DNA from: Eurosta solidaginis
Lineage: Eukaryota > Arthropoda > Insecta > Diptera > Tephritidae
Direction of reading: 5' to 3'
Assembly: GCF_040869045.1 (NCBI RefSeq)
Contig: NC_090319.1
Span: 226,958,490 to 227,022,489 of the forward strand
DNA length: 64,000 nucleotides
The notes under the pieces are model-generated. The model had not been told where the DNA came from. It was given only the letters and a program-made list of their open reading frames with translations, and searched no databases. Both the position numbers and the translations under genes were made by a program. Of the stretch, positions 43,049 through 54,699 are shown piece by piece; positions within the stretch are counted from its first letter, which is position 1; each line of letters opens with the position of its first letter.

Positions 43049-44700
43049 TTGATGACGCTATACTACTATGACCATATGGTCGGCGCTCAAGCTGCCCGAA
43101 GCACCGAGCCTGGTTGCGGTCGTTAATGCTTTGTTCTTTGCTACCAGGTCTACAGGTGGAATGTGCAGAATGGCATACAGTACAGCCGTCGGGGTTATTT
43201 TCAGGGCTCCCTTAATGCTAAGCATCGATAGTCTGCATACCCCCTCTAATTTTTTGAGGTATGTTGTTTTTTGTGTAACTTTCCACCAAACAAGACCTCC
43301 ATAGTATATAATAGGGCTTACAATCCCTGAAAAAACCCAATGAGAAAGAGAGGGAGCTAGGTCCCATGTACCCCCCAGCATTCTTTTACATGCATAGAGT
43401 GCCGTTGAGGCCTTCTTGACCCTCTCCTCCACGTTGAGCTTCCATGACAGCTTACTGTCTAGGATGATTCCTAGATATTTTGTGCAAGGTTTCTCCTGTT
43501 AAGTCACCCCTCCTAACTTAGGCCTGGTCCAATTTGGGACCTTGTACCCCTTTGTAAACAAGTCCATATCCGTCTTCTCCGCATTGACTTTCAACCCGAC
43601 ATTAGATGCCCAGGTATGAATATCCCGAAGCGCCCGATCCATCAAAGAACTAATCGTTGGAAGGCACTTTCCACTTATGACAATTGCAACGTCATCTGCG
43701 TAAGCCGTAAGTTTTACGGGTCTCTCATCGAATTGCCTGAGCAGTTGGTTGATGACCAACGTCCACAGCAGAGGTGATAGCACCCCTCACTGCGGCGTGC
43801 CCCTGTCCACTGATTTCGTGGCCTCGTAAAATCCCTATTGTGATGTAATCTTTCTGCAATTTAACATGCAGCCGATCCATCTTATTAAGGCAGGATGTAT
43901 TTTAATGTAATTAAGACCATCCATAATCGCCCATTTTGCAACATTATTGAAAGCCCCGGCAATGTCCAAGGAGACTCCTAGAGCATACTCCTTATATTCC
44001 AGGGATTTCTCTATGCTTATTACCACGCTATGCTATGTGGTGTCTACCGACTTGCCTTTGGTGTACGCATGCTGTGTTGTGGAGAGCAGCTTTTCATCCA
44101 CGTTGAACTGTATGTACACATCTATCAGCCTCTCAAAGGTTTTAAGCAGAAGTGATGTTAAGCTAATGGGTCTATAGTCTTTGGGATACACGTGACCGAT
44201 GTTCCCCGCCTTTGGTAGAAAAGCTACGCGAGCAGTTCTCCAAGAGTGCGGTACATGATTGAGTCTTATGCACCCATCGAATATTATTTTAAGCCATTCC
44301 ACGACCGCCCTACTTGAGACTTGTAGCATGGCCGGGAATATACCATCTGGGCCTGGCAATTTAAACTTAGAAAACATCTTCACTGCCCACTCGATCTTGG
44401 TATCGGTCACCAAGCCCGGCACTACTAGCTCCGTGATCGAAGTGTGAGTGATGTCTGCTGGCTCTTCTAAACCGTCTCCAGATGGGAAATGTGTATCGAG
44501 AAGCACCTCAAGGGATTCCTCACTATTACGTGACCATTCCCCGTTCTCTTTCTTTATTAGTCCCTGGACTATGTTTCCCTTTGCTAGGACTTTTTTCAAC
44601 TGTGCTGTTTCGCTGGAGCACTCTATGTCCGTACAGAAACTTTTCCACTCGTCCCGACATGCTTCGCTTTCCGCGGTCTTTGCTAGCTTAAACATCTCTT
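43049..44700 (-). pseudogene. LOA-like ORF2: reverse transcriptase
   Basis: Spread over several frames: 44033-44695 (FKLPGPDGIFPAMLQ, DYRPISLTSLLLKTFERLI, TQHAYTKGKSVDTT), 43835-44026 (GVSLDIAGAFNNV, motif A with its Asp), 43499-43783 (SPLLWTLVINQLL and the active site TAYADDVAIVISG at about 43676-43714), and 43058-43432 (thumb, with STALYACKRMLGGTW). The catalytic residues are all present. Three in-frame stops (near 44030, 43830 and 43785) and a frameshift near 43500 break the ORF. Confidence 0.85.
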
Positions 44701-45565
44701 TTACCTGTCTTCTTAGAAGACTCAGCTCATTGCTCCACCATGGCGGCTTTGCTTTTCCTCTGAATCTTCTTATAGTCTGAATCTTCCTCCAGTTCCTCTA
44801 CATTAGCAACCTCTTTGGGTTGTCCCAGTTTTGTTTCTACATGTTTCTGGAATTTAGTCCAGTTAGCTGACCTAGGGTTTCTAAAGGTTCCTCCCTTCTC
44901 TACCCTCTTTAGGGGGATGCTGAAGCTGATACACGCATGGTCGGAGAAGGATGGTCTTTCACGAACCGTCCAATCATACCTGGATATATCACGCTCGGAG
45001 CTCAATGTAATATCCAGAACATTACTGGATGTTGGACCAATGTATGTAGGGACATTCGCTATCGGACATTGTCGCTATCTGCAAATTGGTTTGCAGGATC
45101 TAACAAAATAGATATTCGCCTCTCTCGTTCGTATCTGCTCCTCCCCACGCATTGTGGTGCGCATTTGCATCTGCGCCTATGACCAACGCCCTTTGCGCCC
45201 TTCCTCCTGTACTAGCCTTTTGCACTCCATCGGTGGAACCTCTGCAGCATGGGCCATGTAGCAGGACGCCAGGACCAGACGTCTTTTGCTCAACGGTCAC
45301 CGCTACGAGATCCTCAGTGGTGTAATTAGGCAGCATATACGAATGCAGCTGTTTCCTTACCATTACTACAGCTCGAACCCGTCCTTCCGGTTGCGCGTAG
45401 TAAACGCCAAACCCGCGCGCTAAGTCCAGAAACCTTTCCTCCCGATAAGAGCCACGGCTCCTGGATCAGCGCCATGTCAAACGAACCCTCCTCAAGGGTT
45501 AGGAGGAGTTCGCTCGACGCTATTTTACTGTGTTGGAGGTTTATCTGTACGACTCGCAGCACCAT
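44701..45565 (-). pseudogene. LOA-like ORF2: APE-type endonuclease
   Basis: Starts at MVLRVVQINLQHSKIASSE (ATG at 45565; QINLQHSKIA is the usual N-terminal motif of this endonuclease) and FDMALIQEPW (catalytic Glu). The frame changes near 45340 to 45100-45363 (ALVIGADANAHHNAWGGADT) and then to 44727-45005 (RPSFSDHACISF, catalytic His). The domain nicks the genomic target. Frameshifts make it inactive here. Confidence 0.85.
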
Positions 45566-46046
45566 TGGGCTGTTTGTCCCCCTCCAGCACCTTCGTCTTT
45601 ACGTGGTCTTCCTCCCCTTGCCCTTTTGCTTTAGAGTATTCGAGGCCCCCTTCAGCCTCTGGTGACTGTTTTGCCGGGTGTTCCTCTTTGCGAGTCACAG
45701 TACCATTTAGCGTTTGGTCCTCTTCTAGCATGTTCGTGGTGACGTCGGGGACCTCCACCTGTCTTTTTTCCCTTAGGCTTTTGAGGTCCTTTTCGACTTC
45801 CCCCACCTCTAGCGTGTTAGGGTTTTTAACCTCGGGACTTCTTTTCCTGAGTCGCATGTAAATTTTGCCAGTGCCAAAGGACATTTTGCCAAGCTGCGTG
45901 TACAAAATATCCTCCGCCTGCTTGTTTATTTGGAAGATGTAGAACTGACCACCCTCGGTAGTACCTTCCAATCCTGTGTCGATATGTTCGGATTCTGATT
46001 CTGCAGAAGTCGCAATGTATCCTCCGACTTCATCACGCATGGTATA
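45566..46046 (-). pseudogene. LOA-like ORF1, C-terminal part after the SINE
   Basis: The frame 45525-46040 continues ORF1 after the SINE, with KMSFGTGKIYMRLRKR (a conserved LOA ORF1 segment) and a Glu/Lys-rich tail. The frame next to the SINE (reading VMKSEDTLRLLQ) is different, so one frameshift lies near 45950. ORF1 proteins of this type bind RNA. It ends next to, or slightly overlapping, the start of ORF2. Confidence 0.7.
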
Positions 46047-46413
46047 AAAAAAATAAAAAAAAAATAAATGTAAGGCGCGATAACCTCCGAAGAGATCTAA
46101 GGCCGAGCTTCTCTTCCAATTTGCGTCGTGCTCCTGATTGATTTCGTGCTTGATTTTTCCCTACAAATTGGCCGGACAGGACCTACATGTTTTATGCCGA
46201 CTCCGAACGGCATCTGCAAGGCAGATGAGTTTTCACTGAGAGCTTTTCATGGCAGAAATACAATCGGAGCGCTTGCCAGACACTGCCGAGGGGCGACCCC
46301 GCTTAGAAAAATTTTCTTCTAATTGAAAAATCTTATTTCTAAAATTTTGATGTTGCTTTGCCCGGGAGTTGAACCCAGGGCATACGGTGTGCTACCATCA
46401 CACCACGGTGGCC
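46047..46413 (-). mobile_element. tRNA-headed SINE inserted in LOA-like ORF1
   Basis: Minus-strand SINE of about 365 bp. The head at about 46340-46413 resembles a tRNA gene: A box TGGTGTGATGGTAGC (46391-46405) and B box GGGTTCAACTCCC (46364-46376) on the minus strand. A body follows, with GAAGCTCGGCC and CTCTTCGGAGG, ending in a T/A-rich tail at about 46047-46070. CATGGTATA on both sides (about 46038-46046 and 46414-46423) is the target duplication. It would be transcribed by RNA polymerase III from the internal boxes and moved by a partner non-LTR element. Confidence 0.85.
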
Positions 46414-47680
46414 GCCATGGTATACATACCTTAACTTTTGGTAAAGTGGGGATTTGCGATTTATCCACCACCTCAAACCGTGCGTTCGGTCCTTGCTTTT
46501 GGAGGTTTGGAACGACTTCCTCCAGCCACCGCAAGCTCGCGATGTTGTCGCACGCTATCATCTTCACACCATTATACCATCCCCCCAATTAAAGGTTGGA
46601 AGGGGCTTACTTGGTTGTTCCCGCATCATCTTAAGCATTAATCTAATAAGCTCCCTTTCCACAGATCTCCACCTTTCAGTATTCATTTGTCCGAAAGGAC
46701 TGCTACGATCAACCAGCGCCACAGTCACTCATCTTCTCGGGAAAAGCCAGAGTCTTAGTGTTATCTCCCTTTGGCACCTCCGAGAAAGCCGGAGTCTTAG
46801 CGTTAACTCCCTTTAGCGCCTCCGAGAAAGCCGGAGTCTTAGCGTTATCTCCCTTTGGCTTATCTCCTACTTCCGTAGTTGGAACTTCCCTCTGACTCGC
46901 AGCTTTCGAGGTAGTTGCTACCTCGCTATTGGAGCTCATCTGTCTTACAGCTTTGGGCCTACTTGTCTTGTCTATGCGACTGCCATGCCTCGCGGCTCTA
47001 GGACTGGGTCGTTTGTGCCTCTTGAAAGCAGGCTTGTCGCCTTCCGCCGAACGCTGCCTCTTCATTCTGCCATTCGACGCTTCTTCCTCCTCGTACCGGT
47101 TGCAGAATCGAGGGTTTCTCGCAGCAAACCTTTTGAACTGCCTTCGACCTACTTCTACCGCTTCATGGGCCCATTCCAAGCGCTCGATCTCCACTTTTGT
47201 TGGGTCGACCACTGCTCCCAAGCGTTGTACAATTCTTAGTGCTGCACGGTACTGCGAGAGAGCTCTTTTACTTCCTCTTCTCCGTACCCTTCTCCACTCT
47301 TCTACTCCGTTTTCATTTGTGTGCTTCTCCAAAACGGAGTTCATTGAATCAGAACTACTCTCGCTCCCCGAGTCCGACGCAACGCTTAATTCGTATTTGT
47401 CGTCCTTGGATTGCGAATCAGTCCTCCTCTTTACATCGTCCTTATTACAATCAGGTAGTGAGTCGTTCATCTTGGTCGTACGACCACCTGCCCGATAAGG
47501 CGGGCTCAGCGGTCCAGTATTATATACGGGGAAAGAACCGTCCGCCACAGCAGCGCCCCTTACTGTGGTAAGGCCATAAATACTTCCCGAGGTGGCCCGG
47601 TAGCGGGAAGGCTCCGTTCGAATACAGCCGAATTTATCCCCTGGCTGCAAATCGTCCAATAGGCACGGTCCGCATAACAC
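46414..47680 (-). pseudogene. LOA-like ORF1, N-terminal and middle part
   Basis: The long open frame 46709-47680 starts at or before MNDSLPDCNKDDVKRR (about 47470); the 70 codons upstream are 5' leader read-through. It is rich in Ser, Arg and Lys, with a segment EEWRRVRRRGSKRALSQYR and a threefold repeat of KTPAFSE (near 46830-46740). A further piece in the frame 46319-46588 carries GVKMIACDNIASLRWLEEV and SQIPTLPKVKVCIP, a conserved LOA ORF1 motif. The frame is broken between 46590 and 46709. No enzymatic domain is expected. Confidence 0.75.
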
Positions 47681-47860
47681 CCTGGATTAGGGGTTGGCAG
47701 TTCTTGGTCACCTACATCCCGCAGCCCTCCTATGAGGCGAAACGGCGTAGATGTCAGTCCTAAACTGCCCCGCCTCATAGTCGGGCGCTATGGAGTTCGG
47801 CTAAGCCCTCACACCAACGACAAGGTGCCTACCCTAGTGGGGGTTGAAGGATTTTACTGG

Positions 47861-49331
47861 AAGAGATCGTGCCAAGTTCTTTTTATTTAAAATTATTTTA
47901 AAAATTATGAAAAGCAATGGCAACAAACTGGTTCGAAGCTAGAGGATATTCTGGTATAAACAAATCCAACAAAAACATTGGAAACCAGAAGAAATTTGAT
48001 GAACTTTTAACAACCAAAAAAGATTTGATGGACTTTTAACAACCAGAAAAGATTTGATGGACTCTCAACAACCAATTGACCATTAGCCTGGCAGCAAAAG
48101 AAAGAAGATTCAAAAACGACTGGCGGCTGTTAGCTTTAAGTAAGTATATTTAAAAGTTATTACGTTACATGTATATTTAAGATTAGAATCAATTGAGCTG
48201 CCTTATGGCCGCTAAACCATGAGCAAAACCTTTGTTTTTGCTTAGGAAATTTTTTTATCAGCATTTTTAGAATAAATTCTGTCACAATAAGACTAGCTCA
48301 ATAGAAATGTCATGAAAAAAAAGAAGTAGCAAGAAAATTAAAATTTCGTATTTGAAAAAAAATTTTAAATATTGTAGTTGAAAAAAATTTTTTTGAAACG
48401 CTATCTTTGAAAATGACAGAAATTAATTTTTAATATTTTTTAAATCGAAAAAAAATGTTTACATTGAAATGGTAAAAATCTTAAATTAAACAAATTTTCC
48501 TAACAAAATTTTGCTTAGACTTTTATATCAACTAAATAAGGAAAAATATTCAAGTAAATTGGAATGCTTAGGACGTTTTTTAAAATAGTTAGTTAACTTC
48601 CGACAGTTTCAATTATCCCTTTGTTAGGAATCAAATAACCACGGAGGAGAAATCCCATAGGACATTCTATAATTTTTTTTTTCACTCTGTTAAAATGCAA
48701 AGGCACTCCTCAGACTTTCCCCTCCAATGGTGGGACGAAAATACCCTACACACTAGGGACCTACAAAAAGAATTAGAAGGCTTAAAGAAATTGTGGAAAA
48801 TAATAGGAATGGAAAGGGAACCCACAATAGAAGACATAATAAACCTCACAACCAGGGTAGATGAAATAATGCGAATGATTAGGAGAGTGTTCCCCGAAGA
48901 TGCCAAATGTTAAGTTATAGTAGCATTTAAAAATTTGTTGACTATGACAAAATAAAAATAATTTTAAATATTTTATAAATTACATTAAGCTAATAAACCT
49001 AAAATATTTGAAAAAAAAATTTTTTTTCCTAATTAAAAATATTTCAGAATAACAATTTTTATAATACAAAAGTTATAAATAAAATGGAGGACCTAGGATA
49101 AAAAAAAAAATCTAAGAAATTATATTGGGATTTAAACCCTTACTTACTGAAAAGTAAGAAAGTAATTAGTTATTAGTAAAGTTTCAAAATGTCTTGGTGG
49201 GCAAAAATAGCCCAAGGCATTATGATAGCCATGTCTTTTTATTAGGGTATAAGTTTGTATGTACATACTTACACATATGATTGTTTGATTGTAAGTTGCT
49301 TATGCTGGTCTACATATATATATATATATAT
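47861..49331. other. AT-rich stretch with short direct repeats and one unidentified ORF
   Basis: About 1.5 kb without recognised elements. At 47985-48080 there are three direct copies of a ~32-bp unit containing AGATTTGATGGACTTTTAACAACC. Poly-A/T runs are frequent between 48300 and 49150. A short ORF at 48695-48913 is listed on its own. A (TA)n run leads into the solo LTR. Confidence 0.6.
48695..48913 (+). CDS. Unidentified small ORF (72 codons)
   Basis: MQRHSSDFPLQWWDENTLH opens an uninterrupted frame that ends DAKC and a TAA. The protein is charged and looks mostly helical, with heptad-like Leu/Ile spacing (LQKELEGLKKLWKIIG). Its composition is unlike the poly-A/T DNA around it, which makes it stand out. 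I do not recognise a family. It could be the tail of a gag-like protein or a chance ORF. No TATA box or splice site was tied to it. Confidence 0.3.
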   Translation: MQRHSSDFPLQWWDENTLHTRDLQKELEGLKKLWKIIGMEREPTIEDIINLTTRVDEIMRMIRRVFPEDAKC

Positions 49332-49335
49332 ATAT

Positions 49336-49999
49336 TGTTACGAATTTGTTGCAAATCCTTTTATTTGCAATCCTCTGCTAAGTTCGAATCACTAAACTGT
49401 TAAATAAATAACTCCAATTTGTAATAATGCAAAATGGCCTTTATTAAAGTACTTCACAATAACACTCAAACTGTGCAACAAATAGCTTGCTTAATAACCA
49501 CACTGATTGATAGCTCAATGAAACTCTACTATTCAAAATAATACTGCTATTGCTTGCTAGATATCGCCTTAATCGCAACTGCTTGACAACTCAAATCGAA
49601 CTGATTTCCAGCGCCTCTACATCTGTTGCCTTTTATACCCTTTGGTTTCCTCGTTCGCATTTTTCCAGAATCTACTAGCATTGTCCATGAGCTCTCAAGC
49701 TTCTCAGCTATATGCATGTGTTTGCGCATTAACTCTCCGCTGCTCGTATTCGTACATGGTACATATGTGTAGACGCAATTATTTATTCGTTTATGTAGAT
49801 ACATAAAGATTGAATTATTGATGTGAATGTTTGTAGTTTACAGTCTCTCGCGCGCACATAGGCGTATAAGTAAATGCATCTGTGTGTGACATCTCTCATC
49901 TGCCTTATATATGTGTATACATGATTTGATTATTGACGTAAATATCGCTTAGCATGGCCTTAGTGATGGTATAGCTTAGTGATGCTAATATCCGTGACA
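49336..49999 (-). mobile_element. Solo LTR of a gypsy-like retrotransposon (664 bp)
   Basis: TGTTACGAAT at 49336 and ATCCGTGACA ending at 49999 form TG...CA ends with partly inverted TGTYACG termini. ATAT on both sides (49332-49335 and 50000-50003) may be the 4-bp duplication, though the site is a (TA)n run. On the minus strand it has GGGTATAAAAGGC (about 49632-49644) as TATA box and AATAAAGG (about 49438-49445) as poly(A) signal, in the order expected of an LTR. No internal region is present, so it arose by LTR-LTR recombination. The ORF 49547-49804 inside it is not a gene. Confidence 0.8.
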
Positions 50000-50003
50000 A
50001 TAT

Positions 50004-50380
50004 ATATATATATTAGAGAAAAATAAACTCCAAAAAGAAAAAAACATAGGCATTTCAAAGTGGGATTTTTCAAAATTTGCGGCTACGACCCAAAGGGGGG
50101 GACATCAGAATTCGTTTTAGAGGTATGGTTCCTTCTGCAAAGTTTCTTATTTTGATCAGTAGAATATGATTTTCACAGTGCAATGGGCGATTTTTTTGCC
50201 TCCCCACAAATCGACCCGGCCTAATATATATATATATACATGTGAGAATTTCATAATTAACTAAAGGTTATCTTAATATTATCTAATTTTTAATATCTTA
50301 TAATTTTTTGTTTTGTATTTCAATAAAACATGTTCTCACATTGATTACAACCATTTGGACTCGTTTGGCATTTTATTAGA
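50004..50380. other. AT-rich stretch with a possible small MITE
   Basis: 50040-50215 is non-coding sequence with GGGGGGACATCAGAATTCG that looks like a dispersed repeat, but no ends could be set. At 50237-50343, ATGTGAGAA and TTCTCACAT are inverted ends of a segment of about 105 bp. No protein signal. Confidence 0.4.
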
Positions 50381-50720
50381 TTGGGTATGATGAAAGATGA
50401 ATGTAATGGGAAGTTAATAAAAGGGTTTATAGGTTTAAGAGCAAAAATGTATTCATTTAAAATTGATAACGATATAAATGAAACTAAAAAAAACTAAGGG
50501 AATAAAAAAGTGTGTAACTTCTACACTGAGTATAAGTGATTTTAGAAGATGTTTATTCGAAAAGAAATTGTACTTTGACCCAATGTATATTTTTAGATCA
50601 AAATGTCATGAATTGTATACACAAGAAATAAATAAAGTAACGTTGGGTTTTTAGATGATAAGGGATTTGTAAAAAATAATGGTATTAATACCTACGCTTG
50701 GGAATGTTTGTTTAAGAGGA
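50381..50720 (+). pseudogene. DNA polymerase C-terminal fragment (copy 3)
   Basis: Matches 12930-13265 of copy 1 with clear divergence. The readable pieces are LGMMKDECNGKLIKGFIGLR, AKMYSFKIDND and (after frameshifts) FRSKCHELYTQEINK and NNGINTYAW. These are the last ~110 codons of the polymerase. Stops and single-base deletions are scattered. The left side starts abruptly at 50381; the right side runs into unassigned AT-rich DNA in place of the spacer found after copy 1. Confidence 0.8.
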
Positions 50721-51050
50721 AAAATCAAAACATGCTGATAAGAAACCTTAACCGTACAACATTGAAACATACTTATATTTATATATATGTAAATAAAACT
50801 TCATGCTGTATTTGATTTAATTAAATTCGTTATCAGAATTTTCCGTAAGTATAAAACACAGAACACCGATCACTTCCTATTTAGTTGAGCTTTACAACTA
50901 TTCCAAAATTAGCTACCCGTTGAGTTGAACTTTAGCCTGCCCTTCAAAAATCGGAGAAGAAAAAAAACAAAAAATATAATTTATTATTAAGATTTTGATC
51001 TCGAACAAAAACATCAAAAAAGGAACCAAACATAATAAAAACTCTAGAAA
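50721..51050. other. AT-rich spacer before element C'
   Basis: No gene or element recognised. TAGTTGAGCTTTACAAC and CGTTGAGTTGAACTTTAGC (about 50882-50935) look like a weak direct repeat. The stretch ends with ACTCTAGAAA, where the DINE-like element C' starts. Confidence 0.5.
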
Positions 51051-54000
51051 CAAGTAAGGAAGGCTAAGTTCGGGTGTAACCGAACATTACATACTCAGTT
51101 GAGAGCTATGGAGACAAAATAAGGAAAATCTCCATGTAGGAAAATGAACCTAGGGTAACCCTGGAATGTGGTTGTATGACATGTGTATCAAATGGAAGGT
51201 ATTAAAGAGTATTTTAAGAGACAGTAGGCCATAATTCTATGGATGGACGCCATTTAGGGATATCGCCATAAAGGTGGACCAGGGCTGACTCTAGAATTTG
51301 TTTGTACGATATGGGTATCAAATGAAAGGTGTTACTGAGCATTTTAAGAGGGAGTGGGCCTTAGGTCTATCGGTGGACGCCTTTTCGAGATATCGCCATT
51401 AAGGTGGACCACGGGTGACTCTAGAATATGTTTGTACGAAATGGGTATCAAATGAAAGGTGGTAATGAGTATTTTAAAAGGGAATGGGCTTTAGTTCTAT
51501 AGGTGAACGACTTTTCGAGAAATCACCATAAAGGTGGACTAGAGGTGAATCTAGAATATGTTTGTACGATATGAGTATCAAATGAAAGCTGTTAATGAGT
51601 ATTTTGAAAAGGAGTGATCCTTAGTTCCATAGGTGGCCGCCGTTTCGAGATATCGCCATAAAGGTGGACCAGGGGTGTCTCTAGAATGTGTTTGTACGAT
51701 ATGGGAATCAAATGAAAGGTGTTACTGAGCATTTTAAGAGGGAGTGGGCATTAGGTCTATAGGTGGACGCCTTTTCGAGATATAGCGATTAGGGTGGGCC
51801 AGGGGTGACTCTAGAATTTGTTTGTACGATATGGGTATCAAACGAAAAGTGTTACTGAGCATTTTAAGAGGGAGTGGGCATTAGGTCTATAGGTGGATGC
51901 CTTTTCGAAATGTCGCCATTAGGGTGGGCCAGGGGTGACTCTAGAATGTGTTTGTATGATATGGGTATCAAATGAAAGATGGTAATGAGTATTTTAAAAG
52001 GGAGAAATCCTTAGTTCTATAGGTGGACGCCTTTTCGAGATATCGCCATAAAGGTGGACCAAGGATGACTCTAGAATGTTTGTACGATATGGGTATCAAA
52101 CGAAAGGTGTTACTGAGCATTTTAAGAGGGAGTGGGCATGAGGTCTATAGGTGGACGCCTTTTCGAGATATCGTCATTAGGGTGGGCCAGGGGTGACTCT
52201 AGAATGTGTTTGTACGATATGGGTATCAAACGAAAGGTGTTACTGAGCATTTTAAGAGGGAGTGGGCATTAGGTCTATAGGTGGACGCCTTTTCGAGATA
52301 TCGCCATTAGGGTGGGCCAGGGGTGACTCTAGAATGTTTGTACGATATGGGTATCAAACGAAAGGTGTTACTGAGTATTTTAAAAGGAAGTAATCCTTAG
52401 TTCTATAGGTGGACGCCTTTTCGAGATATCGCCATAAAGGTGGACCAAGGGTGACTCTGGAATGTTTGTACGATATGGGTATCAAACGAAAGGTGTTACT
52501 GAGCATTTTAAGAGGGAGTGGGCATTAGGTCTATAGGTGAACGCCTTTTCGAGATATCACCATTAGGGTGGGCCAGGGTGACTCTAGAATGTGTTTGTAC
52601 GATATGGGTATCAAATGAAAGGTGGTAATGAGTATTTTAAAAGGGAGTATTCCTTAGTTCTATAGGTGGACGCCTTTTCGAGATATCGCCATAAAGGTGG
52701 ACCAAGGATGACTCTAGAATGTTTGTATGATATGGGTATCAAACGAAAGGTGTTACTGAGCATTTTAAGAGGGAGTGGGCATTAGGTCTATAGGTGGACG
52801 CCTTTTCGAGATATCGCCATTAGGGTGGGCCAGGGGTGACTCTAGAATGTGTGTACGATATGAGTATCAAACGAAAGGTGTTACTGAGCATTTTAAGAGG
52901 GAGTGTGCATTAGGTCTATAGGTGGACGCCTTTTCGAGATATCGCCATTAGGGTGGGCCAGGGGTGACTCTAGAATGTTTGTACGATATGGGTATCAAAG
53001 GAGAGGTGTTACTGAGCATTTTAAGAGGGAGTGGACATTAGGTCTATAGGTGGACGCTTTTTCGAGATATCGCCATTAGGGTGGGCCAGGGGTGACTCTA
53101 GAATGTTTGTACGATATGGGTATCAAACGAAAGGTGTTACTGAGCATTTTAAGAGGGAGTGGGCATTAGGTCTATAGGTGGACGTCTTTTCGAGATATCG
53201 CCATTAGGGTGGGCCAGGGGTGACTCTAGAATATGTTTGTACGATATGGATATCAAATTAAAGGTATTAATGAGGGTTTTAAAAACGAGTGGCCCTTAGA
53301 TGTATATGTGAAGGCGTTCTCGCGATATCGACCAAAATGTGGACCAGGTGATCCAGAAAATCATCTGTCGGGTACTGCTAATTTATTTATATATGCAATA
53401 CCACTAACAGTATTCCTGCCAAGATTCCAAGGGCTGTTGATTTCGCCTTGTTGAACTTTTTCATTTTCTTCTACTTAATATGGTAGGTGTCACACCCATT
53501 TTACAAAGTTTTTTCCAAAGTTATATTTTGCGTCAATAAACCAATCCAGTTACAATGTTTCATCCCTTTTTTCGTATTTGGTATAGAATTATGGCAATTT
53601 TTTCATTTTTCGTAATTTTCGATATCGATAAAGTGGGCGTGGTTATGGTCGGATTTCGGCCATTTTTTATACCAAGATAAAGTGAGTTCAGATAAGTACG
53701 TGGGCTAAGTTTAGTAAAGATATATCGGTTTTTGCTCAAGTTATTGTGTTAACGGCCGAGCGGAAGGACAGACGGTGGACTGTGTATAAAAACTGGGCGT
53801 GGCTTCCACCGATTTCGCCCATTATCACAGAGAACAGTTACCGTCATAGAATCTATGCCCCTACCAAATTTGAGAAGGATTGGTAAATTTTTGTTCGACT
53901 TATGGCTTTAAAAGTATTCTAGACAAACTAAGTGAAAATGGGCGGAGCCACGCCCATTTTGAAATTTTCTTTTATTTTTGTATTTTGTTGCATCATATCA

Positions 54001-54688
54001 TTAGTGGAGTTGAATTTTGACTTAATTTACTTATATACAGTAAAGATATTAAATTTTTTGTTAAAATTTGAATTAAAAATTTTTTTTTTTAAAAAAGTGG
54101 GCGTGTTCTTCATACAATTTTGCTAATTTTTACTTAGCACATATATAGCAATAGCAGTAACGTTCCTGCCAAATTTCATCATGATATCTTCAACGACTGC
54201 CAAATTGCAACTTGCAAAACTTTTAAATTACCTTCTTGTAAAAGTGGGCGGTGCCACGCCCATTGTCCAAAATCTTACTAATTTTCTATTCTGCGTCATA
54301 ACGTCAACCCATCTACCAAGTTTCATCGCTTTAACCGCCTTTGGCAATAAATTATCGCATTTTTTCGGTTTTTCGAAATTTTCGATATCGAAGAAGTGGG
54401 CGTGGTATAGTCCGATATCGTTTATTTTAAATAGCGATCTGAGATGAGTGCCCAGGAATCGACATACCAAATTTCATCAAGATACCTCAAAATTTACTCA
54501 AGTTATCGTGTTAACGGACAGACGGACGGACGGACGGACGGACATGGCTCAATCTAATTTTTTTTCGATACTGATGATTTTGATATATGGAAGTATGTAT
54601 CTAATTCAATTCCTTTATACCTGTACAACCAACCGTTATCCAATCAAAGTTAATATACACTGTGAGCTCTGCTCAACTGAGTATAAAA
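51051..54688 (-). mobile_element. DINE/Helentron-like element C', complete
   Basis: Complete element of 3638 bp: CAAGTAAGG at 51051 and TATAAAA at 54688 as plus-strand ends, hairpin GTTCGG/CCGAAC at about 51069-51086, about sixteen tandem units of ~128 bp (51180-53310), then the non-repeated AT-rich core and a (GGAC)n run at about 54522-54543. Its last ~420 bases are the counterpart of 1-420, so it is the second copy of the element that the window start cuts. It is inserted next to A AA sequence at 51048-51050. Confidence 0.8.
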
Positions 54689-54699
54689 ATAAAATAAAA

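Larger units (their letters stand above)
41984..47860 (-). mobile_element. LOA-like non-LTR retrotransposon, nearly full length
   Basis: Minus-strand element of about 5.5 kb plus an inserted SINE. The 3' end is at 41984 (ending CCTAACCCAACCTAAG), and the 5' untranslated region with GC-rich sequence reaches about 47860. It carries ORF1 (45570-47680, interrupted) and ORF2 (about 42130-45565) with endonuclease, RT, RNase H and a C-terminal CCHC motif. The domain set endonuclease-RT-RNase H and the type of ORF1 fit the LOA clade. Frameshifts and stops are few and spaced, so it was active fairly recently. A related, shorter element sits at 8634-11457. Confidence 0.8.

Noticed and set aside
46340..46413. 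A functional tRNA gene
   Set aside because: Only A and B boxes resemble tRNA. The cloverleaf is not complete, and the sequence continues into a SINE body and tail between target duplications.
46929..47571. Plus-strand ORFs opposite LOA-like ORF1
   Set aside because: Antisense shadows of a Ser/Arg-rich coding strand.
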